From JABFRZ01 sp036376275 (GTDB lineage Bacteria; Planctomycetota; UBA1135; GCA-002686595), in the NCBI GenBank assembly GCA_036376275.1, contig DASVAP010000258.1, forward strand, positions 76,941 to 140,940: a DNA stretch of 64,000 nucleotides, given 5' to 3'. A program made the position numbers and the translations under genes. The notes beneath the pieces were generated by a model, which was given only the letters and a program-made list of their open reading frames with translations, was not told the origin of the DNA and did not search any database. Within the stretch, counting starts at the first letter, position 1. Each line of letters begins with the position of its first letter. Positions 43,235 through 50,511 of the stretch are shown in pieces.

Positions 43235-44014
43235 TCAGGGCCCGCGCGCCGGGAAGTGCTCCTCGATCGCCGCCAGGATCCGCTCCGGCGGCGCGCGGTC
43301 GGTGATGCGGCCGGCGACGTGCTGCCAGACGACCGTCCCGTCCTGGGCGACCAGCAGCTCGGCCGGGATGGCGATCGTCTCGCCCTCCAGGCCGCCCTCC
43401 GGGTGGGCCAGGCCGTAGTCGTCGAGCACCGTCAGGCCGGCGGCGGAGAGCAGGCGGAAGGGGAGCTCCTCCTCGTCACGCAGGCGCCGGGCGTCCTCCA
43501 TGTCGTCGGCGGCGATCGCCAGGATCCCGCCGCCGCGCGCGCGCATCGCTTTGTCGACCTCGACCAGGCCGCGGAGCTCGCTCCGGCAGCTCGGTCACCA
43601 GTGGCCGCGGAAGAAGACCAGCAGCTGCGGGCCCGCGCGCAGCTCGGCCGCGAGCGTCACCGGGCGTCCGTCCTGGTCCGGCAGCGTGAAGTCCGGCGCG
43701 CGCGGCGGGGCGGCGGCGGCCGGCAGCTTCGCCAGCACGAAGAAGGCCCAGACGAAGAAGACGCCGCAGGCGAGCTCCAGACCGGCCACGACCCGCACCC
43801 AGCGGCGCGTGTCGCGCCAGGCGGCCGAGAGGCCCAGGAACAGCGCCGCGGCCAGCATCGTCCAGGCGGTGGCCCCGCTGGCGCGCAGGTAGGGGTCGTC
43901 GATCGACCACCACCAGGAGAGCGGCGCCAGGAGCAGCGCGACCAGCGAGAAGACGGCGCGGGTCGTGCGCCGGGGCGCCGGGCGGGCGTGCGGGGCGGGG
44001 GGCGTGCTCACCAC
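43235..44014 (-). CDS. Membrane redoxin, probable selenoprotein (UxxC)
   Basis: A 259-residue protein if the in-frame UGA at 43595-43597 is read as selenocysteine. The N-terminus has about three transmembrane helices (residues about 20-105). An AhpC/TSA (peroxiredoxin/thioredoxin-fold) domain starts at APDFTLPDQDG. The redox motif reads FFRGHW-U-PSC, where relatives have CPxC; Sec is at 140 and the resolving Cys at 143. The frame continues for 119 codons with a complete redoxin fold, so the UGA interrupts an otherwise intact gene. A short stem-loop follows the UGA. The start is GTG at 44014 or 44011. The alternative is a Cys (TGC) to stop mutation or sequencing error. Confidence 0.72.
43560..43597 (-). 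promoter_or_regulatory. Candidate bacterial SECIS element
   Basis: Downstream of the in-frame UGA, arms CGGAG (43585-43581) and CTCCG (43576-43572) form a 5-bp stem with a CGAG loop 14 bases past the UGA; flanking GC and CC/GG pairs can extend it. A G in the first two loop positions fits the loose bacterial SECIS consensus, but the spacing is at the short limit. Confidence 0.35.
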
Positions 44015-44017
44015 GGG

Positions 44018-44023
44018 ATCGTA
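44018..44023 (-). promoter_or_regulatory. -10 box (TACGAT) for the selenoprotein gene
   Basis: On the minus strand TACGAT precedes two consecutive GTG codons, 3 and 6 bases downstream. The second would be used if the message is leaderless. Confidence 0.4.
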
Positions 44024-44069
44024 GCGGGTGGGAGGGGCCGGGCGCTCCCCTGGCGCGCCTCGCCCGGGC

Positions 44070-44501
44070 TCAGAGATCCAGGACGATCGTGCCCGTCCAG
44101 CGCGTCTCGCCGCCCCCCGTCTCCTGCGCGACGCGTGCGTCGTGCCAGGTGACGGCCTTGACGTCGAGACAGTGCGCCGGATCGAGTGCCCCGGCCGAGA
44201 CGCAGCCGACGCGCATCCGGGCCGCGAGGCCCGACGGGTCGAGCTCGACCCGCGCCTGCGCCGCCAGGAAGCCCTCGACCGCCCACAGCCGGTGCAGCGC
44301 GCGCCAGGCGTGGACCCACAGCTCGACCCGGTCGACGCCCTGCGCCGTGACGACGCGCTCGGTCTCGTGCGGGGTGGGCGGGAGCCGCCCGCCGCTCAGC
44401 CACTCGCCGAAGGCACGCGCGGCCTCCTCCAGGAGCCCGGGCCAGCTCGGGGCCGTCACCTCCAGCGCCACGTCGGCAGTGTGATCGAGCGTGCGCCACA
44501 T
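44070..44501 (-). CDS. Archease
   Basis: A 143-residue archease. Family motifs are LDHTADVALEV (residues about 5-15), a central helix, and the C-terminal block KAVTWHDARVAQETGGG with the final strand TIVLDL. Archease activates the RNA ligase RtcB in tRNA splicing and RNA repair; the acidic residues near both ends bind calcium or magnesium. No rtcB gene lies in the window. I start at the ATG 7 bases after a TACCCT box; the upstream extension is low complexity. Confidence 0.88.
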   Translation of the reverse strand: MWRTLDHTADVALEVTAPSWPGLLEEAARAFGEWLSGGRLPPTPHETERVVTAQGVDRVELWVHAWRALHRLWAVEGFLAAQARVELDPSGLAARMRVGCVSAGALDPAHCLDVKAVTWHDARVAQETGGGETRWTGTIVLDL

Positions 44502-44508
44502 GGCGTCC

Positions 44509-44514
44509 AGGGTA
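44509..44514 (-). promoter_or_regulatory. -10 box (TACCCT) for the archease gene
   Basis: On the minus strand TACCCT lies 7 bases before the ATG at 44501. An A/T tract (44535-44540) lies about 20 bases further upstream. Confidence 0.45.
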
Positions 44515-44527
44515 GCGGTCGCGCCGG

Positions 44528-44623
44528 CGCCGAGAAAAAACGCGCGCAGCGGAGACCGGGCGCTCCGCGACCCGGTCCTCGGGCCAGTCATCAACCGGTT
44601 CCGCGAGGAACCAAGGAGTGGAG
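44528..44623 (+). repeat. Conserved leader of the small lipoprotein pair, copy 1
   Basis: About 95 bases directly before the first small lipoprotein gene, matching 46870-46963 before its paralog. Both share CGCCGAGAAAA, an AGCGGAGACCG block, GTCCTCGG and CCAAGGAG as ribosome-binding site. The region probably holds promoter and 5' UTR duplicated with the gene. Confidence 0.65.
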
Positions 44624-44920
44624 ATGAACACGACCAAGCAACGCATCGGGCTGGCGGCGGCGGGTGTCCTGGCGGCGGTGAGCCTGTGGGGCTGCCAGGC
44701 GACCAGGAACTCGGACGGCAGCATCACGGTCACGTTCGCGCCGGACATGGTGATCCATGCCTTCGGTCTCGAGGGAGCCATCCGAGGCATCAATGACCTG
44801 CTCCGGGACTGCCTGGCCGGGACCTTCGGGCGCCCTTGCACCCCGGCCGAGCTGCGCGAGATCCGCAGGGCGCGGAACAGCTTCCTGCGTGCGAAGGATG
44901 GGCTCATCCGTCCGGCCTGA
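44624..44920 (+). CDS. Small lipoprotein, paralog 1
   Basis: A 98-residue lipoprotein of unknown function. The signal RIGLAAAGVLAAVSLWGC gives a lipobox Cys. The mature part has a short polar stretch, then a helical C-terminus containing LRDCLAGTFGRPCTPAELREIR and LRAKDGLIRP. Its paralog at 46964-47275 shares the signal (VSLWGC / LSLWAC), DCL-G, CTPEEL and the ending LRAKD. A strong AAGGAG lies 5 bases upstream of the ATG. No family recognised. Confidence 0.8.
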   Translation: MNTTKQRIGLAAAGVLAAVSLWGCQATRNSDGSITVTFAPDMVIHAFGLEGAIRGINDLLRDCLAGTFGRPCTPAELREIRRARNSFLRAKDGLIRPA

Positions 44921-44959
44921 CCCCGGGTGGTCGGCTCGGACGCTAGCATCCAGGCATCC

Positions 44960-44987
44960 GGGCGGGTGGCTGCCCAGCCACCCGCCC
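44960..44987 (+). terminator. Strong hairpin after the small lipoprotein gene
   Basis: Perfect 12-bp stem (arms GGGCGGGTGGCT and AGCCACCCGCCC, loop GCCC). It is either a terminator for the lipoprotein gene or part of the 5' UTR of the next gene, since a TAGCAT box lies just upstream at 44944-44949. Confidence 0.6.
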
Positions 44988-45010
44988 CCCAGGATCGGAG
45001 GAGGAGGGCG

Positions 45011-46774
45011 ATGAAGAAGCGGTGGCTCGTTCTGGCATCCGTCGTTTCGATCGGGATCGCGATCTCGGTGTTCTTCGCCGGGAGCTCGCCGTTCTCCAGG
45101 ACCACTGGAGCCGCCCTCACGGGCGAGTCCCCGGCTCGCGCTCCCGACCCGGCCCACGAGCTCGCAGGGACACCGGACGCCGAATCGCGCACGCCCGCGC
45201 AGCACCGCAGCCTGCCCGGCACGGCCCCTCGGCCTTCGGGGGAGCAGGCGCTGGCCGATTACGTCGCCTGGATGCGCAGCCTCGGCCACGATGAGCTCCT
45301 GCACCTCAGCAACGCGGAGTTCGGGTTCGAGGAGAGCGAGCTGGTGCAGGTGCTGATGGACCTCGAGGGCGAGTGGGTCGTCAGGGTCCTGGGTGAGCTC
45401 GCGCTGGAGGAGAAGGACCCGCTCCTCAAGGCGATCCTCGTGACGGGCCTGGCTCGCTCGCTGAGCGACGAGCGCATGGACGACCCGCACCTGCTCCCGA
45501 TCGTCGACCGGCTGTTCGGGGCGCTGTCGCAGTCCTCGCAGGATCCCTGGGGGGCAGCCAGCGACCTGGCCACGCTCGCCTACGGAGCCTGCCTGCGCGG
45601 GAACGGCGACTACGTGGCCCTGATGAGCGTTCACCTGGGCGGCTCGGACAACCGCATGCTCCTCATCAACGGCTACCTCAACATGGGCGGCTTCCCCGGC
45701 GCGAAGGAGACGCTGGCCCAGGTGCTGACGGATCACCCGAGCGACGCGGGCCGTCTCGGCGCGCTCGAGGGGCTACGCTCCGCGGCCCTCGACGGCCACG
45801 TCCCGCCGGCCGAGCTCACGGCCCTCGGCTGGAGCGCCCTCGCGGGCGAGACGGACGAGCGCAACCGGCTGCTGCTCTACGAGATGATGATCGCGGGCGG
45901 CGGCGAGGAGGCCCTGGCGAGCCTCGAGCAGGCCTGGCGCTCGGGTGAGCTCCAGGAGCTCGACAAGACCGCCGCGCTGCTGGCCCTGAGCATGGACCCG
46001 GCGCGGGCGCAGGCGCTGTTCGAGGACACGCTGCGCGAGCGCGAGCTCGACGCGGCGACGCGCGCGGCGATCTACGGCGCGATGGGCGCGATGGAGGGCC
46101 CGCAAGGGGCCGAGTTCCTGCTGGGGCGCGTGCGCGACGACTCGCTGCCACCGGAGGAGCGCCTGGCCGGCCTGCGCGGGCTGTGGAACCGCGAGATCGA
46201 AGCATCCCTGGCCGCCGAGCTCGAGGGGATCCTGTCGGGCTCCGACGATCCCGCCATGCGTGCGGAGGCGCTGCGCATGCTGTCCCAGGGCGAGACGGAG
46301 GGGGCGGGGATCGACCTGCGTGCGCTGGCGGTCCTCGACGACAGTCCCGAGGTGCGTGCCGAGGCCATCCAGCTCGCGGCCGTGCAGCCCGGACCGGACA
46401 CGCGCGCCTGGCTGGAGGAGCGGCTGCAGGCGGACGACTCCTACGACGTCAAGGCGACGGCGCTCGCGGCGCTGGTCTACCACGCGCACTACGCCGGCGA
46501 CGGCGACCAGGTGCTCGGCTACCTCACCCGCGCACGCAAGCTGACCGACGACGAGCAGGTCCTGTCGATGATCGCCGAGGGCGAGCGGATGGTGAACGAC
46601 TACGACCCCCGCAACCTCGAGCTGGGGCTGGCACAGGAGGCCGAGGCCTACGAGCTCGCGGGGCGCCTCACCGACGGCGTCGCGGCGCGCAGCTTCCAGC
46701 GCCAGGCCCGGATCCTCTCGGGGATGGTCGCCGCCCTGCGCGGCGTGCAGCCCGGACGCAGCGCGTCGCGCTGA
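45011..46774 (+). CDS. Large exported helical-repeat protein
   Basis: A 587-residue protein with an N-terminal signal or anchor (WLVLASVVSIGIAISVFFA), a Pro/Ala-rich linker and a long alpha-helical body. Repeating pairs such as DPLLKAILVTGLARSL, AAIYGAMGAMEGPQGA, RAEALRMLSQGE and VRAEAIQLAAVQP resemble HEAT-type helical repeats. No catalytic motif is seen. It is bracketed by two paralogous small lipoproteins, so the three may form an envelope complex. Strong GGAGGAGGAGG precedes the ATG. Confidence 0.72.
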   Translation: MKKRWLVLASVVSIGIAISVFFAGSSPFSRTTGAALTGESPARAPDPAHELAGTPDAESRTPAQHRSLPGTAPRPSGEQALADYVAWMRSLGHDELLHLSNAEFGFEESELVQVLMDLEGEWVVRVLGELALEEKDPLLKAILVTGLARSLSDERMDDPHLLPIVDRLFGALSQSSQDPWGAASDLATLAYGACLRGNGDYVALMSVHLGGSDNRMLLINGYLNMGGFPGAKETLAQVLTDHPSDAGRLGALEGLRSAALDGHVPPAELTALGWSALAGETDERNRLLLYEMMIAGGGEEALASLEQAWRSGELQELDKTAALLALSMDPARAQALFEDTLRERELDAATRAAIYGAMGAMEGPQGAEFLLGRVRDDSLPPEERLAGLRGLWNREIEASLAAELEGILSGSDDPAMRAEALRMLSQGETEGAGIDLRALAVLDDSPEVRAEAIQLAAVQPGPDTRAWLEERLQADDSYDVKATALAALVYHAHYAGDGDQVLGYLTRARKLTDDEQVLSMIAEGERMVNDYDPRNLELGLAQEAEAYELAGRLTDGVAARSFQRQARILSGMVAALRGVQPGRSASR

Positions 46775-46869
46775 TCTTCTCCCGCTCGAGCGCTAGCCAG
46801 CGAGATCCTCGGAGGGCCCGGCAAGACCTCGCGGGATCGAACGCGCCTCGCTCGGGTCGCGGGTGCCAT

Positions 46870-46963
46870 CGCCGAGAAAAGGCGAGCGAGCGGAGACCGT
46901 CGAGCGCGAGCTCCAGTCCTCGGACCGGGAATCCAAACGGGTCCAGTGGACCAAGGAGCTGCA
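46870..46963 (+). repeat. Conserved leader of the small lipoprotein pair, copy 2
   Basis: Second copy of the leader described at 44528-44623, with the same CGCCGAGAAAA start, AGCGGAGACCG block and CCAAGGAG end. It directly precedes the second small lipoprotein gene. Confidence 0.65.
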
Positions 46964-47275
46964 ATGAGCATCACCATGAGACGTGTCGGATTGACCGTGG
47001 CCGGAGTCGTGGCGTCGCTGAGCCTGTGGGCCTGCCACGCCTCGCGAAGCGACCGGCAGGGGGTAAGGCTGCCGCCAACGTGCCCGCCCGTGCCGGCAAG
47101 GAGCCTCGAGCAGGCCCTTCGAGTCTGCACGGAAGTGCTGCAGGACTGCCTGACGGGAGTCTGTCGCTGCACGCCCGAGGAGCTCGAAAACCTTCGCCGG
47201 CTGACGCGGTCGATCCTGCGAGCGAAGGACCAGCTCGATCGGCCGGTCCTCGGGCCCGGCGCGTCGGTCGGATAG
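46964..47275 (+). CDS. Small lipoprotein, paralog 2
   Basis: A 103-residue lipoprotein paralogous to 44624-44920. The signal VGLTVAGVVASLSLWAC ends in a lipobox Cys. The mature region has more cysteines than its sister (LPPTCPPVP, VCTEVLQDCLTGVCRCTPEEL) and ends with LRAKDQLDRP. Even numbers of extra Cys suggest disulfides outside the cytoplasm. AAGGAG lies 5 bases before the chosen ATG. Confidence 0.8.
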   Translation: MSITMRRVGLTVAGVVASLSLWACHASRSDRQGVRLPPTCPPVPARSLEQALRVCTEVLQDCLTGVCRCTPEELENLRRLTRSILRAKDQLDRPVLGPGASVG

Positions 47276-47404
47276 CCGCGACTCCCCCGGCCGAGCGCGG
47301 CTCGGCCGGGGGCACCGGCTCGGCCCAGCTGGGCTCAGTCTCTGGCGCCTCGCCGGCCGTGGGCCTACGATCCGCGCCCGCGCGTCCCCGGCGCGTCCCC
47401 CTGC

Positions 47405-48943
47405 GTGCAGCTCGGCTTCGTCATCGATCACTCGAAGTGCATCGGGTGCCACGCCTGCACGGTCGCGTGCAAGAGCGAGAACCAGGTGCCGGTGGGCAGC
47501 TTCCGCACCTGGGTCAAGTACACCGAGGCGGGCGAGTTCCCGACCGTCAAGCGCTCCTTCGCCGTGCTGCGCTGCAACCAGTGCACGGCGGCGCCCTGCG
47601 TGACGATCTGTCCGACGGGGGCGCTCGAGAAGCGCGCCGACGGGATCGTCGACGTGAACCCCAAGGCCTGCATCGGCTGCAAGAGCTGCATGCAGGGCTG
47701 CCCCTACGACGCGCTCTACATCCACCCGGACAAGGGCACGGCCGAGAAGTGCCACTTCTGCGCGCACCGCGCCGAGCAGGGCCTGGCGCCGGCCTGCGCG
47801 ATCGTGTGCCCGACCGAGGCGATCATCCCGGGCGACTTCCATGATCCGCAGAGCCGCGTCTCGCGCCTGAAGCGCGAGCTGGAGCTCTCGGCGCGCAAGG
47901 TCGAGGCCGGCACGGGCCCGAACGTCCTCTACCGCGAGGTGGCGCCGGCGGGCATCGACCCGCTGCGCACGAGCGACGCCGGCGGTCACCTGTGGGCCGC
48001 GCGCCATCCGGCGCTGCCGCTCGAGCCGCGCGAGTTCGACGCCCTGCAGGGCTCGCTCGAGGCGCGCGCGCGCACGACCTACGACGTCGCGCACCCGCCG
48101 CTGTGGGGCTGGAAGATCTCGGCCTACCTGCTGACCAAGGCCCTGGCGGCGGGCGTGTTCCTGGCGGCGGTCGCGAGCGGGCTGTGGCCGCTCGAGAGCG
48201 CACCCTGGCAGCGCACGCTGGCCCTGGGCCTGCCGGCCCTGGCGCTGGGCTTCCTGGCCCTGACCTCGGTCCTGCTCGTGGCCGACCTCAAGCGGCCCGA
48301 GCGCTTCTTCTTCATCCTGACGCGCCCGAACACCAAGTCCTGGCTCGTGCGCGGGACCTACGCGCTGATGGCCTACGGGGCGCTGCTCGCCTTCGCGTTC
48401 CTGTGGTCCTGGCTCGAGGTCGAGCCGATCACGCTGGGCTGGAGCTTCTCGCTGCCGACCTGGCTGGCGGCCGCGCTCTCGGCGGCCTACACGGGCTGGC
48501 TCTTCGGGCAGGCGAAGGGGCGCGTCTACTGGATGCAGCGCGGGCTGTGGCTGCGCCTGATCGTGCAGGCCACGGCGGCGGGTGGAGCGCTGCTCCTGCT
48601 CCTCGCGCCCCTCCTGCACCTCGAGGCGAGCCAGGAGACGGGCCTCGTCGGGACGCTGCTCGTCAGCCTCGGGCTGCTCCTGGCCTGGACGGTGGTCGAG
48701 CCGCGCCTCGCTCCGCCCGGGCGCGGCGCCGAGTACGCGCGCGTCCATGCCCTGGTCAAGCGCGGGCCCTACGCGCGCGAGCACCTCCTGGTCGGGCTGT
48801 TCCTCGGGCTGCTGCTGCCGCTCGCGCTGCTGGCGCTGGGGAGCGGGGCGGCCCTGCAGCTGGCCGCGGCCCTCGCGCTCCTCGGGCTGTGGACCGAGAA
48901 GAGCCTGCTCGTGCGCGCGGGGCAGGCGCTGCCGATCAGCTGA
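47405..48943 (+). CDS. Ferredoxin-NrfD/DmsC-like membrane electron-transfer fusion
   Basis: A 512-residue fusion of two subunits that are usually separate in molybdopterin oxidoreductases. Residues 1-180 form a four-cluster DmsB/NrfC-type ferredoxin (CIGCHACTVAC at 12-22, CNQCTAAPCVTICP, CIGCKSCMQGCP, CHFC ... CAIVCP). Residues about 230-510 form eight or nine helices like DmsC/NrfD with a quinol site. No catalytic Mo subunit, haem subunit or Tat signal is nearby in the window, so the partner is unknown. The start is GTG; a TACGAT box lies at 47366-47371. Confidence 0.87.
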   Translation: MQLGFVIDHSKCIGCHACTVACKSENQVPVGSFRTWVKYTEAGEFPTVKRSFAVLRCNQCTAAPCVTICPTGALEKRADGIVDVNPKACIGCKSCMQGCPYDALYIHPDKGTAEKCHFCAHRAEQGLAPACAIVCPTEAIIPGDFHDPQSRVSRLKRELELSARKVEAGTGPNVLYREVAPAGIDPLRTSDAGGHLWAARHPALPLEPREFDALQGSLEARARTTYDVAHPPLWGWKISAYLLTKALAAGVFLAAVASGLWPLESAPWQRTLALGLPALALGFLALTSVLLVADLKRPERFFFILTRPNTKSWLVRGTYALMAYGALLAFAFLWSWLEVEPITLGWSFSLPTWLAAALSAAYTGWLFGQAKGRVYWMQRGLWLRLIVQATAAGGALLLLLAPLLHLEASQETGLVGTLLVSLGLLLAWTVVEPRLAPPGRGAEYARVHALVKRGPYAREHLLVGLFLGLLLPLALLALGSGAALQLAAALALLGLWTEKSLLVRAGQALPIS

Positions 48944-48945
48944 GG

Positions 48946-48982
48946 GGCGAGGCAACCCTGCCAGAGGCAGGGTTGCCTCGCC
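48946..48982 (+). terminator. Strong terminator hairpin
   Basis: Perfect 17-bp stem (left arm 48946-48962, loop AGA, right arm 48966-48982) beginning 3 bases after the stop of the electron-transfer fusion gene. The arms contain GGCAACCC and GGGTTGCC. Confidence 0.8.
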
Positions 48983-49045
48983 TGTCTGGCTGGATCGCCC
49001 TGGGCGCGCGATCCTCGCGCGCCTCTTCCGTTCTCGCTCCGAGAG
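48983..49045 (+). repeat. GGATCG...CGATCC palindromic repeat, copy 3
   Basis: Core hairpin arms GGATCG (48992-48997) and CGATCC (49009-49014), then CTCGCGCGCC. Like the other copies it lies in a gap between convergent genes, here directly after a terminator and about 20 bases before the three-hairpin element. Confidence 0.65.
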
Positions 49046-49066
49046 ATCCGGGCGAGATCGCTGCCT

Positions 49067-49163
49067 CGGAAGCGCACCGGCTCGCCGGGCGGGCTCGCGC
49101 CCGCCCGGGGAGCCAGTGCGGTCACGCTGACGGCGAAATCAGTAGGCGATCTTCGATCGCCTA
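49067..49163 (-). repeat. Three-hairpin 3' element, copy B
   Basis: Starts at the TAG stop codon of the graspetide precursor gene. Hairpin one has arms TAGGCGATC / GATCGCCTA (49143-49163); versus copy A one pair changes from C-G to G-C on both sides. The GTCA-GCG-TGAC dyad and the long hairpin (inner arms CCGGGCGGG / CCCGCCCGG at 49085-49108, outer GCACCGG / CCAGTGC with one mismatch) are conserved. Confidence 0.75.
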
Positions 49164-49313
49164 GTTGCGGTCGCGGTCAGGCGGGTAGCGCAGCGTGTAG
49201 GTCGGGCGGGCCGACTCGTCGCCGTGCTGCTCCTCGAACTGCTGGATCGACTGCTCGAGCGCCAGGCGGCGGCCGAGGATGCGGGGCAGCACTTCTTCGC
49301 GGACTTCGTTCAT
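49161..49313 (-). CDS. Graspetide (microviridin-like) precursor peptide
   Basis: A 50-residue peptide encoded right after an MvdD-like ATP-grasp ligase, its ATG overlapping the ligase stop (ATGA). A helical leader (EEVLPRILGRRLALEQS) precedes the core PTYTLRYPPDRDRN. The core aligns with the microviridin motif TxKYPSDxEE: Thr40-Asp46 keep the spacing of the first ester ring, while Lys is Arg42, Ser is Pro45 and the last acid is Arg49. So only one ester pair is fully retained (Thr38 and Asp48 might form another). Prediction: a monocyclic or bicyclic ester-linked peptide. Small size means automated annotation may miss it. Confidence 0.8.
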   Translation of the reverse strand: MNEVREEVLPRILGRRLALEQSIQQFEEQHGDESARPTYTLRYPPDRDRN

Positions 49314-50458
49314 GGTGAGACTCCTTCGGGTTTCGCCTCCGCTCCGGGACGTCCGGAGGGAGTGCTCGCGTCGCTGGAGGTGAACTCGCCCTCCCAGCGC
49401 ACGTGGTCGCGGGCCAGCGCGGCGGCGGCGGCGTCGGCGCGCTCGAACCAGTCGGCGTGGCGCACGTCGGCGCACTCGTCGCCCACCGGCCCGCCGCGGG
49501 CCAGCAGGAAGTCGCAGAAGGGGCCGAGCAGCCGGATCTCGGGGTGGCTGTGCTCGACCCACAGGAACTGGCCCATCGGGTTCACCTCGAGGAACACGTG
49601 GCGCCCGTCCGGCGTGACGATGAAGTCGAGGCAGCCGAAGACGAGGCCGAGGCGCCGCATCAGCTCGTGCACGCGCCGTTCGACCTCCGGCGGCAGCTCG
49701 TCCGGCTCGAGGGCGAGCTCCTTGGTGCGCCGGCGCCAGTCGAGGCGCGTGGCCGTATGTGCCTGCGAGACGATGCGGGCCGTGACCACGCGCGTGCCCA
49801 GCACGGTCACGCGCAGCTCGTGGGCCTTCTCGATGCGCGGCTGGAAGATCCCCGGCGTCAGGCGCAGGACCTCGTCCTCGGGCAGCGCCGCGGCGTCCAC
49901 CTCGCTCGTCAGGAGGTGCGCCACGCGGTCGCCGTCGCTCCACCAGGCCGGGTAGAAGGCCTTGTAGACGACGGGTCCGCCGGCCTGCGCGAGGAAGGCC
50001 CGGATGCGGGCCGGGTCGTTGCTGGAGAGCGTGCGCGGGACCTCGAGGCCGGCGCGCTGCGCCTCGCGCAGCTGCACCAGCTTCAGCTCCGCGCGCGCGC
50101 GGCTGGCCGGCGGGTTGACCCAGTAGGCCCCGGGCGAGACCAGGGCCCACAGGCAGGCCAGGAAGTCCTCGCACTCGCGCTGGGCCACCGGGCGGTCGCC
50201 CGGGTGCATGCGCGCCGGCAGCACCGGGTGCGCCGAGCGGCGGTACCAGACCACGTCGAACTCGCGCCCGTCGAGAGCGAGCTCGGGCCCGTGCGCGCTC
50301 CAGCTGGCCGAGCGCCCGTCGAGCTCCACCGAAGCCGACTGCAGGGTCGGGAAGTCGCTGCCGTACCACTGCACGACCTCGTGCCCGCGGTCGCGCAGCA
50401 CCAGCGCGACCTCGAGCGCGTGCACGTCGCCGGCAAAGGTCGCGATCAGGAGGCGCAT
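49310..50458 (-). CDS. MvdD-family ATP-grasp peptide ligase (graspetide maturase)
   Basis: A 382-residue ATP-grasp enzyme. Family motifs are VVWYRRSAHPVLP, YWVNPPASRARAELKLVQL, LEVPRTLSSNDP, a central IFQPRIEKAHELRVTVLG and the metal/ATP-binding FLEVNPMGQFLWVE near residue 290. These match the MvdD/MvdC ligases that form ester or amide cross-links in microviridins. Only one ligase is present, fitting a precursor that has lost the lactam Lys. It likely recognises the leader of the adjacent 50-residue peptide. No transporter or protease gene is adjacent. The ATG lies 9 bases after a TAGCCT box. Confidence 0.9.
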   Translation of the reverse strand: MRLLIATFAGDVHALEVALVLRDRGHEVVQWYGSDFPTLQSASVELDGRSASWSAHGPELALDGREFDVVWYRRSAHPVLPARMHPGDRPVAQRECEDFLACLWALVSPGAYWVNPPASRARAELKLVQLREAQRAGLEVPRTLSSNDPARIRAFLAQAGGPVVYKAFYPAWWSDGDRVAHLLTSEVDAAALPEDEVLRLTPGIFQPRIEKAHELRVTVLGTRVVTARIVSQAHTATRLDWRRRTKELALEPDELPPEVERRVHELMRRLGLVFGCLDFIVTPDGRHVFLEVNPMGQFLWVEHSHPEIRLLGPFCDFLLARGGPVGDECADVRHADWFERADAAAAALARDHVRWEGEFTSSDASTPSGRPGAEAKPEGVSP

Positions 50459-50467
50459 CGGTCCGCC

Positions 50468-50473
50468 AGGCTA
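50468..50473 (-). promoter_or_regulatory. -10 box (TAGCCT) for the graspetide operon
   Basis: On the minus strand TAGCCT lies 9 bases before the ATG of the ATP-grasp ligase. Confidence 0.4.
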
Positions 50474-50511
50474 GCCCAGGTCAGACATGGGCTCGGAGCC
50501 CGGGACGTCCG

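Noticed and set aside
43235..43546. Stand-alone redoxin gene and a separate truncated membrane gene
   Set aside because: Both pieces are in the same frame, separated only by one UGA at the redox-Cys position, and together give a complete protein; a single selenoprotein gene explains this better than two fragments. Error remains possible.
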